Positions 55,198 to 63,843 of a stretch of DNA of 64,000 bases are shown here, one piece after another. Made by a program: the position numbers and the translations under genes. Each line of letters opens with the position of its first letter. The first letter of the stretch is position 1. The notes under the pieces are model-generated. The model saw only the letters and a program-made list of their open reading frames with translations. It was not told the origin of the DNA and ran no database searches. The stretch comes from Candidatus Thorarchaeota archaeon (GTDB lineage Archaea > Asgardarchaeota > Thorarchaeia > Thorarchaeales > Thorarchaeaceae). The stretch lies in the NCBI GenBank assembly GCA_008080745.1, contig SHMX01000004.1:124001-188000 (forward strand). Direction: 5' to 3'.

Positions 55198-56634
55198 TCA
55201 TTTTATTTTCCAAGTTGGCCCGTCTTTTGTATCGGTTATTGTGATACCAAGTTCGTCTAATCGATCTCTAATCATATCAGCTGTTTCCCAATCCTTTGAT
55301 TCTCTGGCTTTCTCACGTATTTCCAGAAGAAGCTCTATAGTACCTTTGAGAGTTTCCGTTGATTCAGACTTTTCGAGACCAGCGCTTTCCTTTTCTAATT
55401 CAATACCTAATACGCCTACAATCTCAGTCAGCGTTGCAAGTGCTTTCCTAATAATCGCAGGCCTGCTGATATTTTCTGTATGTGTATTCACTACTTTTAT
55501 GAATGTGAAGAGTTCCGCTAATGCTCCGGGTGTATTAAAGTCGTCATCCATCTCCCTCTCAAAACCCTCTCTGAACTTTTCGATGGCTGTATCGACTACA
55601 ATATCCGATTCCGAGCTTTCAATTTGACCTCTCTCAAGTATCACGAGACGACCTCGTAATGTATCCACACTGTTTCTTATTCTATCCACCGTCTGAGTTG
55701 CTTGCTTAAGTGCATCAGTATTGTAATCTAGAGGTTGACGATAGTGTCCAGATATTAGGAAGTACCGTACAGCTTGGTGATCGAAGTTATCTAATACTTC
55801 TCGGGCGGTGAAGAAATTCCCCTCAGACTTTGACATTTTGTCTTTATCGATGGTAAGGAATCCATTATGAAGCCAGTATTTGACGGGGGTATCTACCCCA
55901 TAAGCACCTGCACTCTGAGCTATCTCGTTTTCGTGGTGGGGAAAGATCAAGTCTTGACCCCCTCCGTGGATATCAAAGGGCACACCTAAGAAGTGCTTTC
56001 CCATTGCTGAACATTCTGCGTGCCAACCAGGTCTTCCCTTACCCCAAGGACTCTCCCATGATGGTTCTCCAGGTTTTTCAGCTTTCCAAAGAACAAAATC
56101 TCTTGGATCCTGTTTCTTTGAGTCTACTTCAACTCGTGCACCTGATGAAAGTTCATCAGGAGATATCTTCGATAATATCCCATAATCTTCGTACTCGCTG
56201 ACATCAAAGTACACATCTCCCCCTACTTCATAACCGAGACCATTTTTGATTATCAGCTCGGTCATCTCAATCATGTCATCAATATGCTCAGTTGCTCGTG
56301 GATTAATCGTTGCAGGTTTGAGATTGAGTTCATTTGCTATCGTTCGGTATTCAGATATGAACTTGGCAGCAAGCTCGGGAACTGAGATTCCCTCACGATT
56401 GGCTCTATCAATCATCTTATCATCAACATCAGTGAAATTCGTGATGTAAGTAACGCGATAGCCTGAGTACTCCAAATAACGTCGTATCGTATCAAATACT
56501 GCAAACGACCTTGCATTTCCAATATGAGGGTAATCGTACACTGTTGGACCACACACGTACATTCTTACATGATTTCCTTCCAGTGGCTCGAATTTCTCTT
56601 TCGATCTCGACAGTGTGTTGTATACTTTGAGCAT
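55198..56634 (-). CDS. cysS: Cysteinyl-tRNA synthetase
   Basis: 478 residues, normal length. Class I signatures PHIGNARS (HIGH) and KMSKSEGN (KMSKS), the zinc ligands in YVCGPTVYD and HAECSAMG / HHENEIAQS, and a C-terminal helical tRNA-binding region ending ITDTKDGPTWKIK. It charges tRNA-Cys with cysteine in the cytosol. Apparently a single-gene unit, with terminator hairpin downstream. Confidence 0.97.
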   Translation of the reverse strand: MLKVYNTLSRSKEKFEPLEGNHVRMYVCGPTVYDYPHIGNARSFAVFDTIRRYLEYSGYRVTYITNFTDVDDKMIDRANREGISVPELAAKFISEYRTIANELNLKPATINPRATEHIDDMIEMTELIIKNGLGYEVGGDVYFDVSEYEDYGILSKISPDELSSGARVEVDSKKQDPRDFVLWKAEKPGEPSWESPWGKGRPGWHAECSAMGKHFLGVPFDIHGGGQDLIFPHHENEIAQSAGAYGVDTPVKYWLHNGFLTIDKDKMSKSEGNFFTAREVLDNFDHQAVRYFLISGHYRQPLDYNTDALKQATQTVDRIRNSVDTLRGRLVILERGQIESSESDIVVDTAIEKFREGFEREMDDDFNTPGALAELFTFIKVVNTHTENISRPAIIRKALATLTEIVGVLGIELEKESAGLEKSESTETLKGTIELLLEIREKARESKDWETADMIRDRLDELGITITDTKDGPTWKIK

Positions 56635-56864
56635 ATCATCTACCTAAGTCGCTAAAGTATCTTATACATAAAAAGGACTCTGCAAATATTGCCCTGATTC
56701 TCATGGGGTTTTGGGAATGTGAATTTTCTGCAGAGATAATGAAGATGCTCAGAAAGCAAATATTGATTACAAATAACTAATTGATAGAGAAGTAATCCAA
56801 AAGATGGCTGAATCAAGGATTCTAGATAGATGGTGTTGATCTCATAAAAAATGCAATTGAGGTT

Positions 56865-57830
56865 GTGCTATCTCGTTCCTTTAACGAGTTTGGAAGAATA
56901 TGGCATAAGTCAATGCAGCATCTATCTTGGTATGAAAATCCAAATCCAATTGACTACGATACGAATGAAGAACTAGAAGAATTAGCAGAGAGTTTCTCAC
57001 TTCCACATCACGTATTTCTAATTGCTAAATCCAACGGAGAAACAGTTGGATGTATCACTTTTGAAATACGTGAGAAATCGGCACGATTAGGAGTTACCAT
57101 GCCCGGCGTACCACCAAACGAGAATGCTTTCATGATTGGGAATAGGTTACTCAAAGAAAGCATTTCCATTCTAAAATCAAAATCTATTCCGGTTCTCCAT
57201 TGTACATTCAAATATAGAACTAAGGAGGAAATTCAGTGGCATCTCGATTTAGTTAAATCTCTGGGATTCGTACCTCAACCTGAGGGGACTCAGTTAATAC
57301 GACCTATTGATGAAAGCACAACTATAACTAATGATTCAATTGCTCAGTTTGAGATTCTTCATCGTGAAGACGTATCTCCTCAATCACTTGCTGAATTAAC
57401 CTATCATTCTTTTTTGGGAACTCCCGAAGATAGATCCATCCACAAAGACACCGTGCCCATGACTTTAGATGGCACTTTGGAATTACATAAGAGGATTGCA
57501 TCAAATTCGATGTTCTTTTCTCCTGCAAATTATTGGTACATTGCTAAAATAGGTGATGAGTTGGTAGGAGTGTTGATTGGTGGTGACTTGGGGAAAAGAA
57601 ATGGTTATCGAATCGGAATAATTGGTGAGCTTTGTGTTAGTCCATCTTTTCGTAGGTGTGGAATTGCCAGTAAATTAATTTCCAAGTTTATTTTGGATTT
57701 GAAAAAAGCGAATTTTGATTTTATCTTTGTTGGAACCCCCAGTAGAAACATTCATGCACTCAGACTATATGAGAAACATGGTTTTACTCCAACTAACTAT
57801 GTAACTCATTTCTCATTATCTCTGGAGTGA
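56865..57830 (+). CDS. Double GNAT acetyltransferase; start uncertain
   Basis: Two GNAT folds in tandem. The C-terminal one has the acetyl-CoA motif (VSPSFRRCGIASKLISKF) and a typical ending (ALRLYEKHGFTP). The N-terminal half (to ~residue 150) is a degenerate GNAT (VGCITFEIREKSARLGV). The first in-frame start is GTG 56865, but protein-like sequence (DLIKNAIEVV) continues upstream of it to a TAG at 56825, and an ATG with plausible coding (MAESRILDR at 56803) lies in another frame, so a frameshift or decayed N-terminus is possible. Confidence 0.7.
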   Translation: MLSRSFNEFGRIWHKSMQHLSWYENPNPIDYDTNEELEELAESFSLPHHVFLIAKSNGETVGCITFEIREKSARLGVTMPGVPPNENAFMIGNRLLKESISILKSKSIPVLHCTFKYRTKEEIQWHLDLVKSLGFVPQPEGTQLIRPIDESTTITNDSIAQFEILHREDVSPQSLAELTYHSFLGTPEDRSIHKDTVPMTLDGTLELHKRIASNSMFFSPANYWYIAKIGDELVGVLIGGDLGKRNGYRIGIIGELCVSPSFRRCGIASKLISKFILDLKKANFDFIFVGTPSRNIHALRLYEKHGFTPTNYVTHFSLSLE

Positions 57831-57861
57831 TTCTTTCCTCTCAAATCGATTTACTCGGTGA

Positions 57862-58941
57862 TTACAGGAGTGAATCTGACTTTTCAATTCGAGGCCCTTC
57901 TACAATATCATCAATTCTTGGATGTATGATTCTTTTCCAAAGTGGCGGAATTAATGCTAACCATATCATTCCAGCATATCCGGTTGGTAGTTGAGGACTT
58001 TTTTCATAATGACGTAGAATTTGATATCTTCGTCCTGGTTTGTAGTGATGGTCTGCATGTCTTTGAAGGTTGAATAGGAACCAATTTGTAAAACGATGGC
58101 TTGAATTCCATGAGTGAGTGATTTTTACACGTTCGTATCCATTATCTGTTTCTTTCCTCTCAAGACCATAATGTTCAATGTAGTTAATCACTTCAAGTAA
58201 AGTGATTGCGACGAATGCTTGTAAAAGAAATAGTAATAACGAACTCAATCCAAGAATGAAAAAGACACCTATTATTAACGCGATTGTATAGAGAAGATGT
58301 CTAAGAGTTCTATTATGAGGGCTGTATGCTGATTTTTCTTGTCTGCTCAATCTATCTGCTTCAAACCGAAATACAGATCTTATAGCTCCAAATACGGTTT
58401 GAGGCCAGAATCTATAAAATGATTGGTTTCTTTTTGCTGTTGCAGGATCCTCTGGTGTTGCAACATGTCTGTGATGACCAACCACATGTTCGAGACCCCA
58501 ATGAAGATATCCCGTTGGCCAGAGAATTATTCGTGACATTGCCATCTCATATTTGCTTTTCACTCGATGCCCTAGCTCATGCCCCACATTTATTCCCATG
58601 ACCCCGCTATTGATTCCTATAGAAATTCCAAGACCAACAAAAGCGTGTGGAGGGAGGTTAACCACGGATACGATATACAATCCCCAGAAGACTAGTCCTA
58701 ATACAATTGGTACACACAGCCAAGTGATAATCCTATATGATTTGCTATTCTCCAATTCATCTTCTTCATTATCTGGAGGATTAGTTGTATCTTCACCTAT
58801 AGCAATATCCAAAATGGGTACAATTACAAAAACGAAAAACGGAGTAAGATAGTTCCACCAACCGCCCAGAAGATAGCCTGTGATAACCAGTACAGGTAAT
58901 GTAAATATGAGAGTATAAGGGAGAGCCCGCATAGATACCAT
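57862..58941 (-). CDS. alkB: AlkB-type alkane 1-monooxygenase
   Basis: 359 residues, integral membrane di-iron enzyme. All AlkB histidine boxes are present: GHELGHR (HELGHK type), EHVVGHHRHVATPEDPA (EHxxGHHxxVATPxDPA), NYIEHYGLER, and LQRHADHHYKPGRRYQIL (LQRHxDHHxxPxRxYQxL). About six membrane helices. In bacteria AlkB hydroxylates the end carbon of alkanes using O2 and electrons from rubredoxin. The sequence keeps the AlkB-specific HYGL and HSWNSSH motifs that general fatty-acid desaturases lack. No rubredoxin gene is adjacent, although the FAD/NAD oxidoreductase at 8.3 kb is of a type that can reduce rubredoxin. Confidence 0.9.
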   Translation of the reverse strand: MVSMRALPYTLIFTLPVLVITGYLLGGWWNYLTPFFVFVIVPILDIAIGEDTTNPPDNEEDELENSKSYRIITWLCVPIVLGLVFWGLYIVSVVNLPPHAFVGLGISIGINSGVMGINVGHELGHRVKSKYEMAMSRIILWPTGYLHWGLEHVVGHHRHVATPEDPATAKRNQSFYRFWPQTVFGAIRSVFRFEADRLSRQEKSAYSPHNRTLRHLLYTIALIIGVFFILGLSSLLLFLLQAFVAITLLEVINYIEHYGLERKETDNGYERVKITHSWNSSHRFTNWFLFNLQRHADHHYKPGRRYQILRHYEKSPQLPTGYAGMIWLALIPPLWKRIIHPRIDDIVEGPRIEKSDSLL

Positions 58942-58977
58942 TTTACATCGGGACAGTATAAGTTTGTCTTTTGGAAC

Positions 58978-59787
58978 GTGAAACCGATATCTGTAAATCC
59001 TCTAATGCATAAAGTACAGCTAATGAAATCCAGCATTGACGATATTCAAGAAAGAGTTCTTTCACTTCTAGCTATCGATGAGGATGAAGAGGCTGAGGGA
59101 ATACTTGATCCTGCTCTATCTAGTAATCCACAGAATCCACAATTACTCACTCTTGATGCAATTCTCATATTAAGAAGAGGGAGAGAAAAGGCAGCCGAGT
59201 CCAGACTTTGGAAGATAGTGGAAATGGATCCATCCAACGAGTTGGCAGTCTACACGCTTGGCAGTATTCTCAATAGTCAACTTAGAGTTGAAGCTGTGGA
59301 ACAGCTTTACAAAAACACATTGGAGAAACATCCTGACTCACATCAGGTTATGGACGACCTCTGTCGATTTCTCTACGAAGAGGATAGAGCTGAAGAAGCG
59401 TTCAAATTGGCTGGTGCACATAGAAAGAGATTTCCAAAAGTCTACGAGGCTTACGATGCAATTCGTTTTCTTCTTCACAGCGTCGAAGATTCACTAATGG
59501 GTGATGTTGAGGATACTGATGGAGATACTGGTTACCTGAACATGCTGCTCTCAAATCTTGTAGAACAGGCGGATCTGATATTAGAAATGGAAAAACAGGT
59601 TGGTCGTGAGAAGCTTGAGTCCTTGAATGTTGCTTGGGAAATTGATGAGGAACTTCTCAGAATAGCTGGTGAGCTTGAACATTATAAACAGGTAGCAAAA
59701 GTTGTGGGTCTCAATCTACCAACTTCCCTTGATTCTCATATTGATGAAATTATAAAGATAGGACGTTCACGAAGCAACCTTGATTGA
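58978..59787 (+). CDS. TPR-like helical protein
   Basis: 269 residues, all-helical. Several ~34-residue units with TPR spacing: EAEGILDPALSSNPQNPQLL, AAESRLWKIVEMDPSNELAV, AVEQLYKNTLEKHPDSHQVM, EEAFKLAGAHRKRFPKVYEA. The C-terminal ~100 residues are helical without clear repeats. Probably a protein-protein adaptor. The start may be GTG 58978, ATG 59005 or ATG 59023; none has a strong ribosome site. It is divergent from alkB with 36 bp between starts. Confidence 0.7.
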   Translation: MKPISVNPLMHKVQLMKSSIDDIQERVLSLLAIDEDEEAEGILDPALSSNPQNPQLLTLDAILILRRGREKAAESRLWKIVEMDPSNELAVYTLGSILNSQLRVEAVEQLYKNTLEKHPDSHQVMDDLCRFLYEEDRAEEAFKLAGAHRKRFPKVYEAYDAIRFLLHSVEDSLMGDVEDTDGDTGYLNMLLSNLVEQADLILEMEKQVGREKLESLNVAWEIDEELLRIAGELEHYKQVAKVVGLNLPTSLDSHIDEIIKIGRSRSNLD

Positions 59788-59789
59788 AT

Positions 59790-60074
59790 CTATTGCCATT
59801 GGTATCCTTTATCCTCTTCCGGAGGTTGGTCAGATTTAGTGGTATATATGACGTGTTGTTCTCCTTCCTTCCAAAGCCAGATATGATAATCAGTACCTTC
59901 AAGGATTTCTAGCATTTTAGCTCGATCGGAATCCTGGAGACCCATTACTTTCAATAGGCTAAATGTATTCACTAGTCTATCAATGTTTTTTTCAATTGCA
60001 GCAGCAATTCTCTCCTTTGAGCCTTCCTCCATCTGTAGAATTTCCGAATCTCGAAGAACAGCCTTAATTCTCAT
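59790..60074 (-). CDS. Unrecognised small protein, 94 residues
   Basis: Helical N-terminal half (ERIAAAIEKNIDRLVNTFSLL) and a C-terminal beta hairpin (YHIWLWKEGEQHVIYTT). The stop is two bases from the end of the convergent TPR-like gene. It is the first minus-strand gene after the histidine kinase (54 bp), so the two may share a transcript. Confidence 0.6.
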   Translation of the reverse strand: MRIKAVLRDSEILQMEEGSKERIAAAIEKNIDRLVNTFSLLKVMGLQDSDRAKMLEILEGTDYHIWLWKEGEQHVIYTTKSDQPPEEDKGYQWQ

Positions 60075-60128
60075 TTCTTATCAATAACAATCTGCTTTGA
60101 CTGATTCATAAGCATATTGCTCCATCAC

Positions 60129-60983
60129 TCACGAAAGTGAGATAACAAACGTGGTTGGATTTGTCACTCTAAGTGATAATAGCCATCCGTGAGCCTGGAT
60201 AATTTTTGCAGCTATTGAAAGTCCTAACCCAGTGTGTTTCTTGTCAGTTGTAAAACCTCTCTCAAATATCCTTTCTTGGATAGATTTGTCTATTGGCACT
60301 CCATTGTTGGAAATTACTATGGCATCGCCTTTCTCTAGACATGATTCTCCCCTAATGGTTATCATTGTAGCCTTTCCATGCAAAATAGCATTCAAGACAA
60401 TATTCTGTAATGCCTGGGTCAGTTTTGTTACATCACAGTTTACAGTTGGAAGATTTTCTGTAGTGACGGTAATACTCTCTGGAACGATACTAGTAGCTTC
60501 CTCCACTATTTCTTCAAAATTGACTTGGTGAGTTATCTCAACTATCTTTCCAGCATCAGCAAGAGTAATAGAACGGGATAATAGATTCTCAATGCTACGA
60601 ATGTGTTCGACGATATCGTCTAGCACTACCTCCTGATAATTCATCCTTAACACATCACAACATGTTAGAATTACATGAAGATGCCCTCGGACATCATGAG
60701 AAAGAGTATGAGCTAATGTACTCAGCTCGTCAGTTCTTCTTTGTATCATCTCTTGCATTTCTTTTTCTCTAAGGAAAACGCCCCTTATTGAGAATGCAAG
60801 AATTGTTAGGACCACTACCGCAACAATCCGAATCAAGTTTGACTCTATATTGTTTCCAAATAATGCTATGAAAAGGTCCGTTTCTTTATGAAATACAACT
60901 AGTTCCAATATTGTGTCGGTTATCCAGACAGAAAATCCAAATAGCATGATTATGAAAAATACTACATTAGGTGAGACCTTCAT
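60129..60983 (-). CDS. Membrane sensor histidine kinase
   Basis: 284 residues. Two N-terminal membrane helices (VVFFIIMLFGFSVWITDTI and RIVAVVVLTILAFSI), a short linker, the phospho-acceptor box LAHTLSHDVRGHLHVILT, and an ATPase domain with N-box IVLNAILHGKA and G2-box HTGLGLSIAAKII. The G1 'DNG' reads SNNGVP. There is no sizeable extracellular loop, so the signal may be sensed in the membrane or by a partner. No response regulator lies beside it. Confidence 0.85.
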   Translation of the reverse strand: MKVSPNVVFFIIMLFGFSVWITDTILELVVFHKETDLFIALFGNNIESNLIRIVAVVVLTILAFSIRGVFLREKEMQEMIQRRTDELSTLAHTLSHDVRGHLHVILTCCDVLRMNYQEVVLDDIVEHIRSIENLLSRSITLADAGKIVEITHQVNFEEIVEEATSIVPESITVTTENLPTVNCDVTKLTQALQNIVLNAILHGKATMITIRGESCLEKGDAIVISNNGVPIDKSIQERIFERGFTTDKKHTGLGLSIAAKIIQAHGWLLSLRVTNPTTFVISLS

Positions 60984-61230
60984 GCTCTTTAGTCGATGTA
61001 TGACTGGCAGTGTGCTTCTCTCCTCCCAGAACAGGCGCTAAACTTTGGCGAAGTTTACTATCTTTAATATATTTCCATTATAGTATATAAGCTGCAAATA
61101 TTTGATTTACAACCTTTAGTCATATAGTTGACCACCCGCAACCGCACGCAACCCATTTTATGCAAAATCCAAATCGCCGACATCAAAAAATTAAATATAG
61201 TTAATATTAATTATCAGAGAGGTGTTTGTA

Positions 61231-61869
61231 ATGACTATCGAAGATATTCCTTCTAGTGGAAAAACCAAAGACGATCAAATATTCAAAATGGTTGAACATA
61301 GCTATGACAGAATGGGCGAAAGGTATCACAAATCTAGAAATAATGACAAGTTTATGAGGCAATTGAAACAATTTGTAGAGTTACTCCCTCTTGCTGCCAA
61401 TGTACTTGATGCTGGATGTGGAGTGGGAAAACCCACCTCTGAGTATCTTTCTAATGAAGGTCTCAAAGTAATAGGCATAGATCTTTCTAGAAAAATGGTT
61501 GATTTGGCGAAACAGAATGTGCCAGATGCTGAATTCCATCAGATGAACATTCTTGAACTGGACTTTCCTGATGAATCCTTTGATGGAATCATCTGTGTAT
61601 ATACTCTTTGGCACATTCCAAGAGAATACCATGAAAAAATCATAGAGAATTTCCATCGAATGTTGAATAATGATGGAATTTTAGTGCTAAATACTGGTGT
61701 CTACGAGTCAGATGGAATGAGTAAGTTCTTTGGCGAACCAATGCTTTGGAGCACTAACAATCCACAGAAAACACTAAGAGTGGTCAAGAATTTGGGATTT
61801 GAAATACTTCAGGAAGGCATTCTAAATCTTGGTGGAGAACGGCAATACTGGATATTTGCCAAGAAATGA
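61231..61869 (+). CDS. SAM-dependent methyltransferase
   Basis: 212 residues, class I Rossmann methyltransferase. Motif I VLDAGCGVGKPT, motif II VIGIDLSRKMV, motif IV region DGIICVYTLWHIP, as in the Methyltransf_11/UbiE-like group. ATG 61231 is chosen because GAGAGGTG (61217-61224) lies six bases upstream. Substrate unknown. TATA-like TTAAATATA is found about 45 bp upstream of the start. Confidence 0.85.
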   Translation: MTIEDIPSSGKTKDDQIFKMVEHSYDRMGERYHKSRNNDKFMRQLKQFVELLPLAANVLDAGCGVGKPTSEYLSNEGLKVIGIDLSRKMVDLAKQNVPDAEFHQMNILELDFPDESFDGIICVYTLWHIPREYHEKIIENFHRMLNNDGILVLNTGVYESDGMSKFFGEPMLWSTNNPQKTLRVVKNLGFEILQEGILNLGGERQYWIFAKK

Positions 61870-61887
61870 ACTACAAACACACTTGAA

Positions 61888-61913
61888 AATCTTGAGAGTG
61901 ATATTTCAAGATT
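61888..61913. terminator. Hairpin after the methyltransferase gene
   Basis: AATCTTGA / TCAAGATT (8-bp stem), followed by CTTCTTTAT. Positioned 19 bases after the methyltransferase stop, between convergent genes. Confidence 0.5.
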
Positions 61914-61952
61914 CTTCTTTATCGTTCATATATTGTGGATAAAAATAGAAAA

Positions 61953-61973
61953 GAGCAATCAAGATGATTGCTC
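61953..61973. terminator. Hairpin after the small membrane protein genes
   Basis: Perfect GAGCAATC / GATTGCTC stem with a 5-base loop, ten bases beyond the stop of the minus-strand small membrane protein; likely its terminator. Confidence 0.5.
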
Positions 61974-61982
61974 GCATTAAAT

Positions 61983-62114
61983 TCATTTGAAAGGCTCTCT
62001 AATTGGAGGTATCAGCATTATGAAAATAATCAGTATTGCAAACGTAAGTGGGAATGCCATTAATACGGGTGTTGGAATAATGAATATCGCCATGGGAATT
62101 GTGAGTATGTTCAC
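61983..62114 (-). CDS. Small two-helix membrane protein, 43 residues
   Basis: GTG start at 62114, three bases after the stop of the interrupted gene upstream, so the two were translationally coupled. Two hydrophobic helices (PMAIFIIPTPVLMAFPLTF and AILIIFIMLIPP) and a short charged tail IREPFK. The same frame is open further upstream through the insertion, but that longer reading is part of the mobile element and the overlapping gene. No known family. Confidence 0.5.
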   Translation of the reverse strand: MNILTIPMAIFIIPTPVLMAFPLTFAILIIFIMLIPPIREPFK

Positions 62115-62116
62115 AA

Positions 62117-62504
62117 TTAATGCGTAGAGCCATCCCTCTTCTTTACGGGTTTGATGTACAACCAGGCTATCAGAATTAGGGTATGCAACAGCTGGTGAGA
62201 TCTTGGACAAAGTTGGACAAGATCCGATAGGGGTTTATATAGGGTGATACCAAATGAAGTACTGGTTGAAAGACATAGCATCCCTGACCAGGACAGAGTC
62301 TCACCCAGTGCCGTTACCTGGGAGGCCAACGCTCTGATGTCCAAGATTGTCCAATAAACAATGAACGGTTATTCCAAGAATTAGTCCGACTCCTGCTTCA
62401 GGCATCACCAACAAAAATCCATACAACGAGAAAAGAGTTAGAAAAGCTCCATATCCAATGTTCAGAGAGAATACGATTTTATCTGCCACGTGAGAAAAAT
62501 CCAT
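62117..62504 (-). pseudogene. Two-helix membrane protein gene split by a 187-bp insertion
   Basis: The N-terminal part (MDFSHVADKIVFSLNIGYGA ... GVGLILGIT) runs from 62504 to 62367. Deleting exactly 187 bp (GGT to GGT) joins it in frame to LILIAWLYIKPVKKRDGSTH, stop at 62117, giving a 66-residue protein whose second membrane helix (GVGLILGITLILIAWLY) crosses the junction perfectly. With the element present the frame instead reads into VHCLLDNLGHQSVGLPGNGTG and stops. So the gene is now broken by the insertion. Function unknown. Confidence 0.75.
62180..62366 (+). mobile_element. 187-bp GGT-bounded MITE-like element, copy 3
   Basis: GGT at 62180-62182 and 62367-62369. Left end TATGCAACAGCTG and TTGGACAAAGTTGGACAAG; right end GATGTCCAAGATTGTCCAA, nine bases and AACGGT. 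Same length as copy 1 and about 85% identical by hand alignment, best in the right ~100 bp (above 90%). It also keeps the TATA-like TTTATATAGGG and the short frame with VSPSAVTWEANALMSKIVQ, here ended by TAA where copy 1 has CAA. No transposase inside. Confidence 0.85.
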
Positions 62505-62678
62505 TTCAGAAAATTTGTATATCTCCTGTTATGAAAACACCTTACACCATATCTAGTATGTTGGTTCTCGTGATTATCTTTACAAACCAACAGTTAGAGA
62601 TGCCGAATTTGTGTTTATGCAATAAATTCTGAATCAAAACATATATCCAATTGAATTTAAAATATCTTGAAGAGCACA

Positions 62679-63131
62679 ATGGCACAAATTTGCAATACCT
62701 GTGAGGGAAAATACTCTTCTCTTTGGAAACGTGGCACAAAAAATGTTTGTTCTCGATGTATCCAAATCCATCTCCTTGAAAATTCATACTCTATCTTCTC
62801 ATCAGAGGCCAGAGATGCACTACGCTTAATCACGAAAGAAATCGAGCGTTTACTTGATAAACAGCAAGAACAGGAGACTTTTCATCTGCTAAAAAAGGGA
62901 TTGTCGTACATAAATGGCTATTTGATTCATGAAGCAGATTTTCGCCTTCTTGAGAGTGGAATCTACTGGTACAACGAAGCTATGAAGAAGGAGGACCGCC
63001 TTGATTCCTCTCAATTTATTGTAGATCGTACTCTTCTAGTTGGTAATACTAGATTCATCATTGTAATCTATCTCAAGAAAGGCATGAAAGACGAGGTCTG
63101 GAAGTTCTTCACAGGAATACGGAATACGTGA
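62679..63131 (+). CDS. Zinc-ribbon protein, unrecognised
   Basis: 150 residues from ATG 62679 (a TTG at 62667 is also in frame). N-terminal treble-clef or ribbon CNTCEGKYSS...NVCSRC with two CxxC pairs, then a helical C-terminal region (EARDALRLITKEIERLLDKQ, LLKKGLSYINGYLIHEADF). No enzyme motif; the ribbon suggests nucleic-acid or protein binding. Confidence 0.65.
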   Translation: MAQICNTCEGKYSSLWKRGTKNVCSRCIQIHLLENSYSIFSSEARDALRLITKEIERLLDKQQEQETFHLLKKGLSYINGYLIHEADFRLLESGIYWYNEAMKKEDRLDSSQFIVDRTLLVGNTRFIIVIYLKKGMKDEVWKFFTGIRNT

Positions 63132-63294
63132 TATTGTCTGATACTGGATAGATGTGGGAAGTTTCATCTATGCTAAGTTGGAATTTTATTGAACAAAATG
63201 TCTCTCTGCTACAATTGTGTGTAGGATTGATGAAGGTCTTAAATACACCTCCATCCTGCGAAAGGATATAATCCTCGTGAACCGTCCTATCGCT

Positions 63295-63843
63295 CTAGAT
63301 TGTTGTAAGCTCAATTATCCATTCTCGAATCTGGTCCCAATCACGAAAGTCCATCACATCAGGAACCTCTTCTCCTTCATTCATAGATTTCTTTACAATA
63401 CTCTTAACCATACGTCTTACAACAAAGTTGTATTTCTTAAAATCGAACATACCACCGAATAGACCTGTAGATACAGGTTTAATCTCAGGATATTGAGCTG
63501 CGATATTATCGAGGTACATAGTCTGTGCTTCATCACATTTTGCAGGATCACCTGCATCTCCACAGACTACAAATATTGCTACTTTCTTTGTTGCTAGCAA
63601 TGATGTATTCTCTTCAATAAACTTCAAGGGCTCCTTTGCCCATCGTCCCGCCTGAATTCCACTTCCAATCGCAATCAAGTCATAGTCTTCAATGGGATCT
63701 GGTAGGCTTCCTTCCTTTAGATCCACTGCATCAATGGAAACTCCTGCTTCCCGTGCAGTTTTTACCATCTCTTGTACAACTTCAGTAGTTGTTCCATACC
63801 GTGAACGATAACATATTCCGATTCGGTTCATATCTATCAACAT
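63295..63843 (-). CDS. Flavodoxin-like protein (HemG/protoporphyrinogen-oxidase type)
   Basis: 182 residues. FMN phosphate loop YRSRYGTTTEVVQEM (flavodoxin T/S-x-T-G-x-T type), then IAIGSGIQAGRWAKEPLKFI and VAIFVVCGDAG, as in flavodoxin-domain proteins of the HemG group. Likely carries FMN and acts in electron transfer. The start is ATG 63843 (GAGGA about twelve bases upstream) or ATG 63831 (MNRIGICYRS); earlier in-frame ATGs extend without a family match. Confidence 0.8.
   Translation of the reverse strand: MLIDMNRIGICYRSRYGTTTEVVQEMVKTAREAGVSIDAVDLKEGSLPDPIEDYDLIAIGSGIQAGRWAKEPLKFIEENTSLLATKKVAIFVVCGDAGDPAKCDEAQTMYLDNIAAQYPEIKPVSTGLFGGMFDFKKYNFVVRRMVKSIVKKSMNEGEEVPDVMDFRDWDQIREWIIELTTI

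Noticed and set aside
62301-62504. A 67-residue membrane protein ending GLPGNGTG
   Set aside because: The last third is element sequence; it is the 5' part of the interrupted 66-residue gene.
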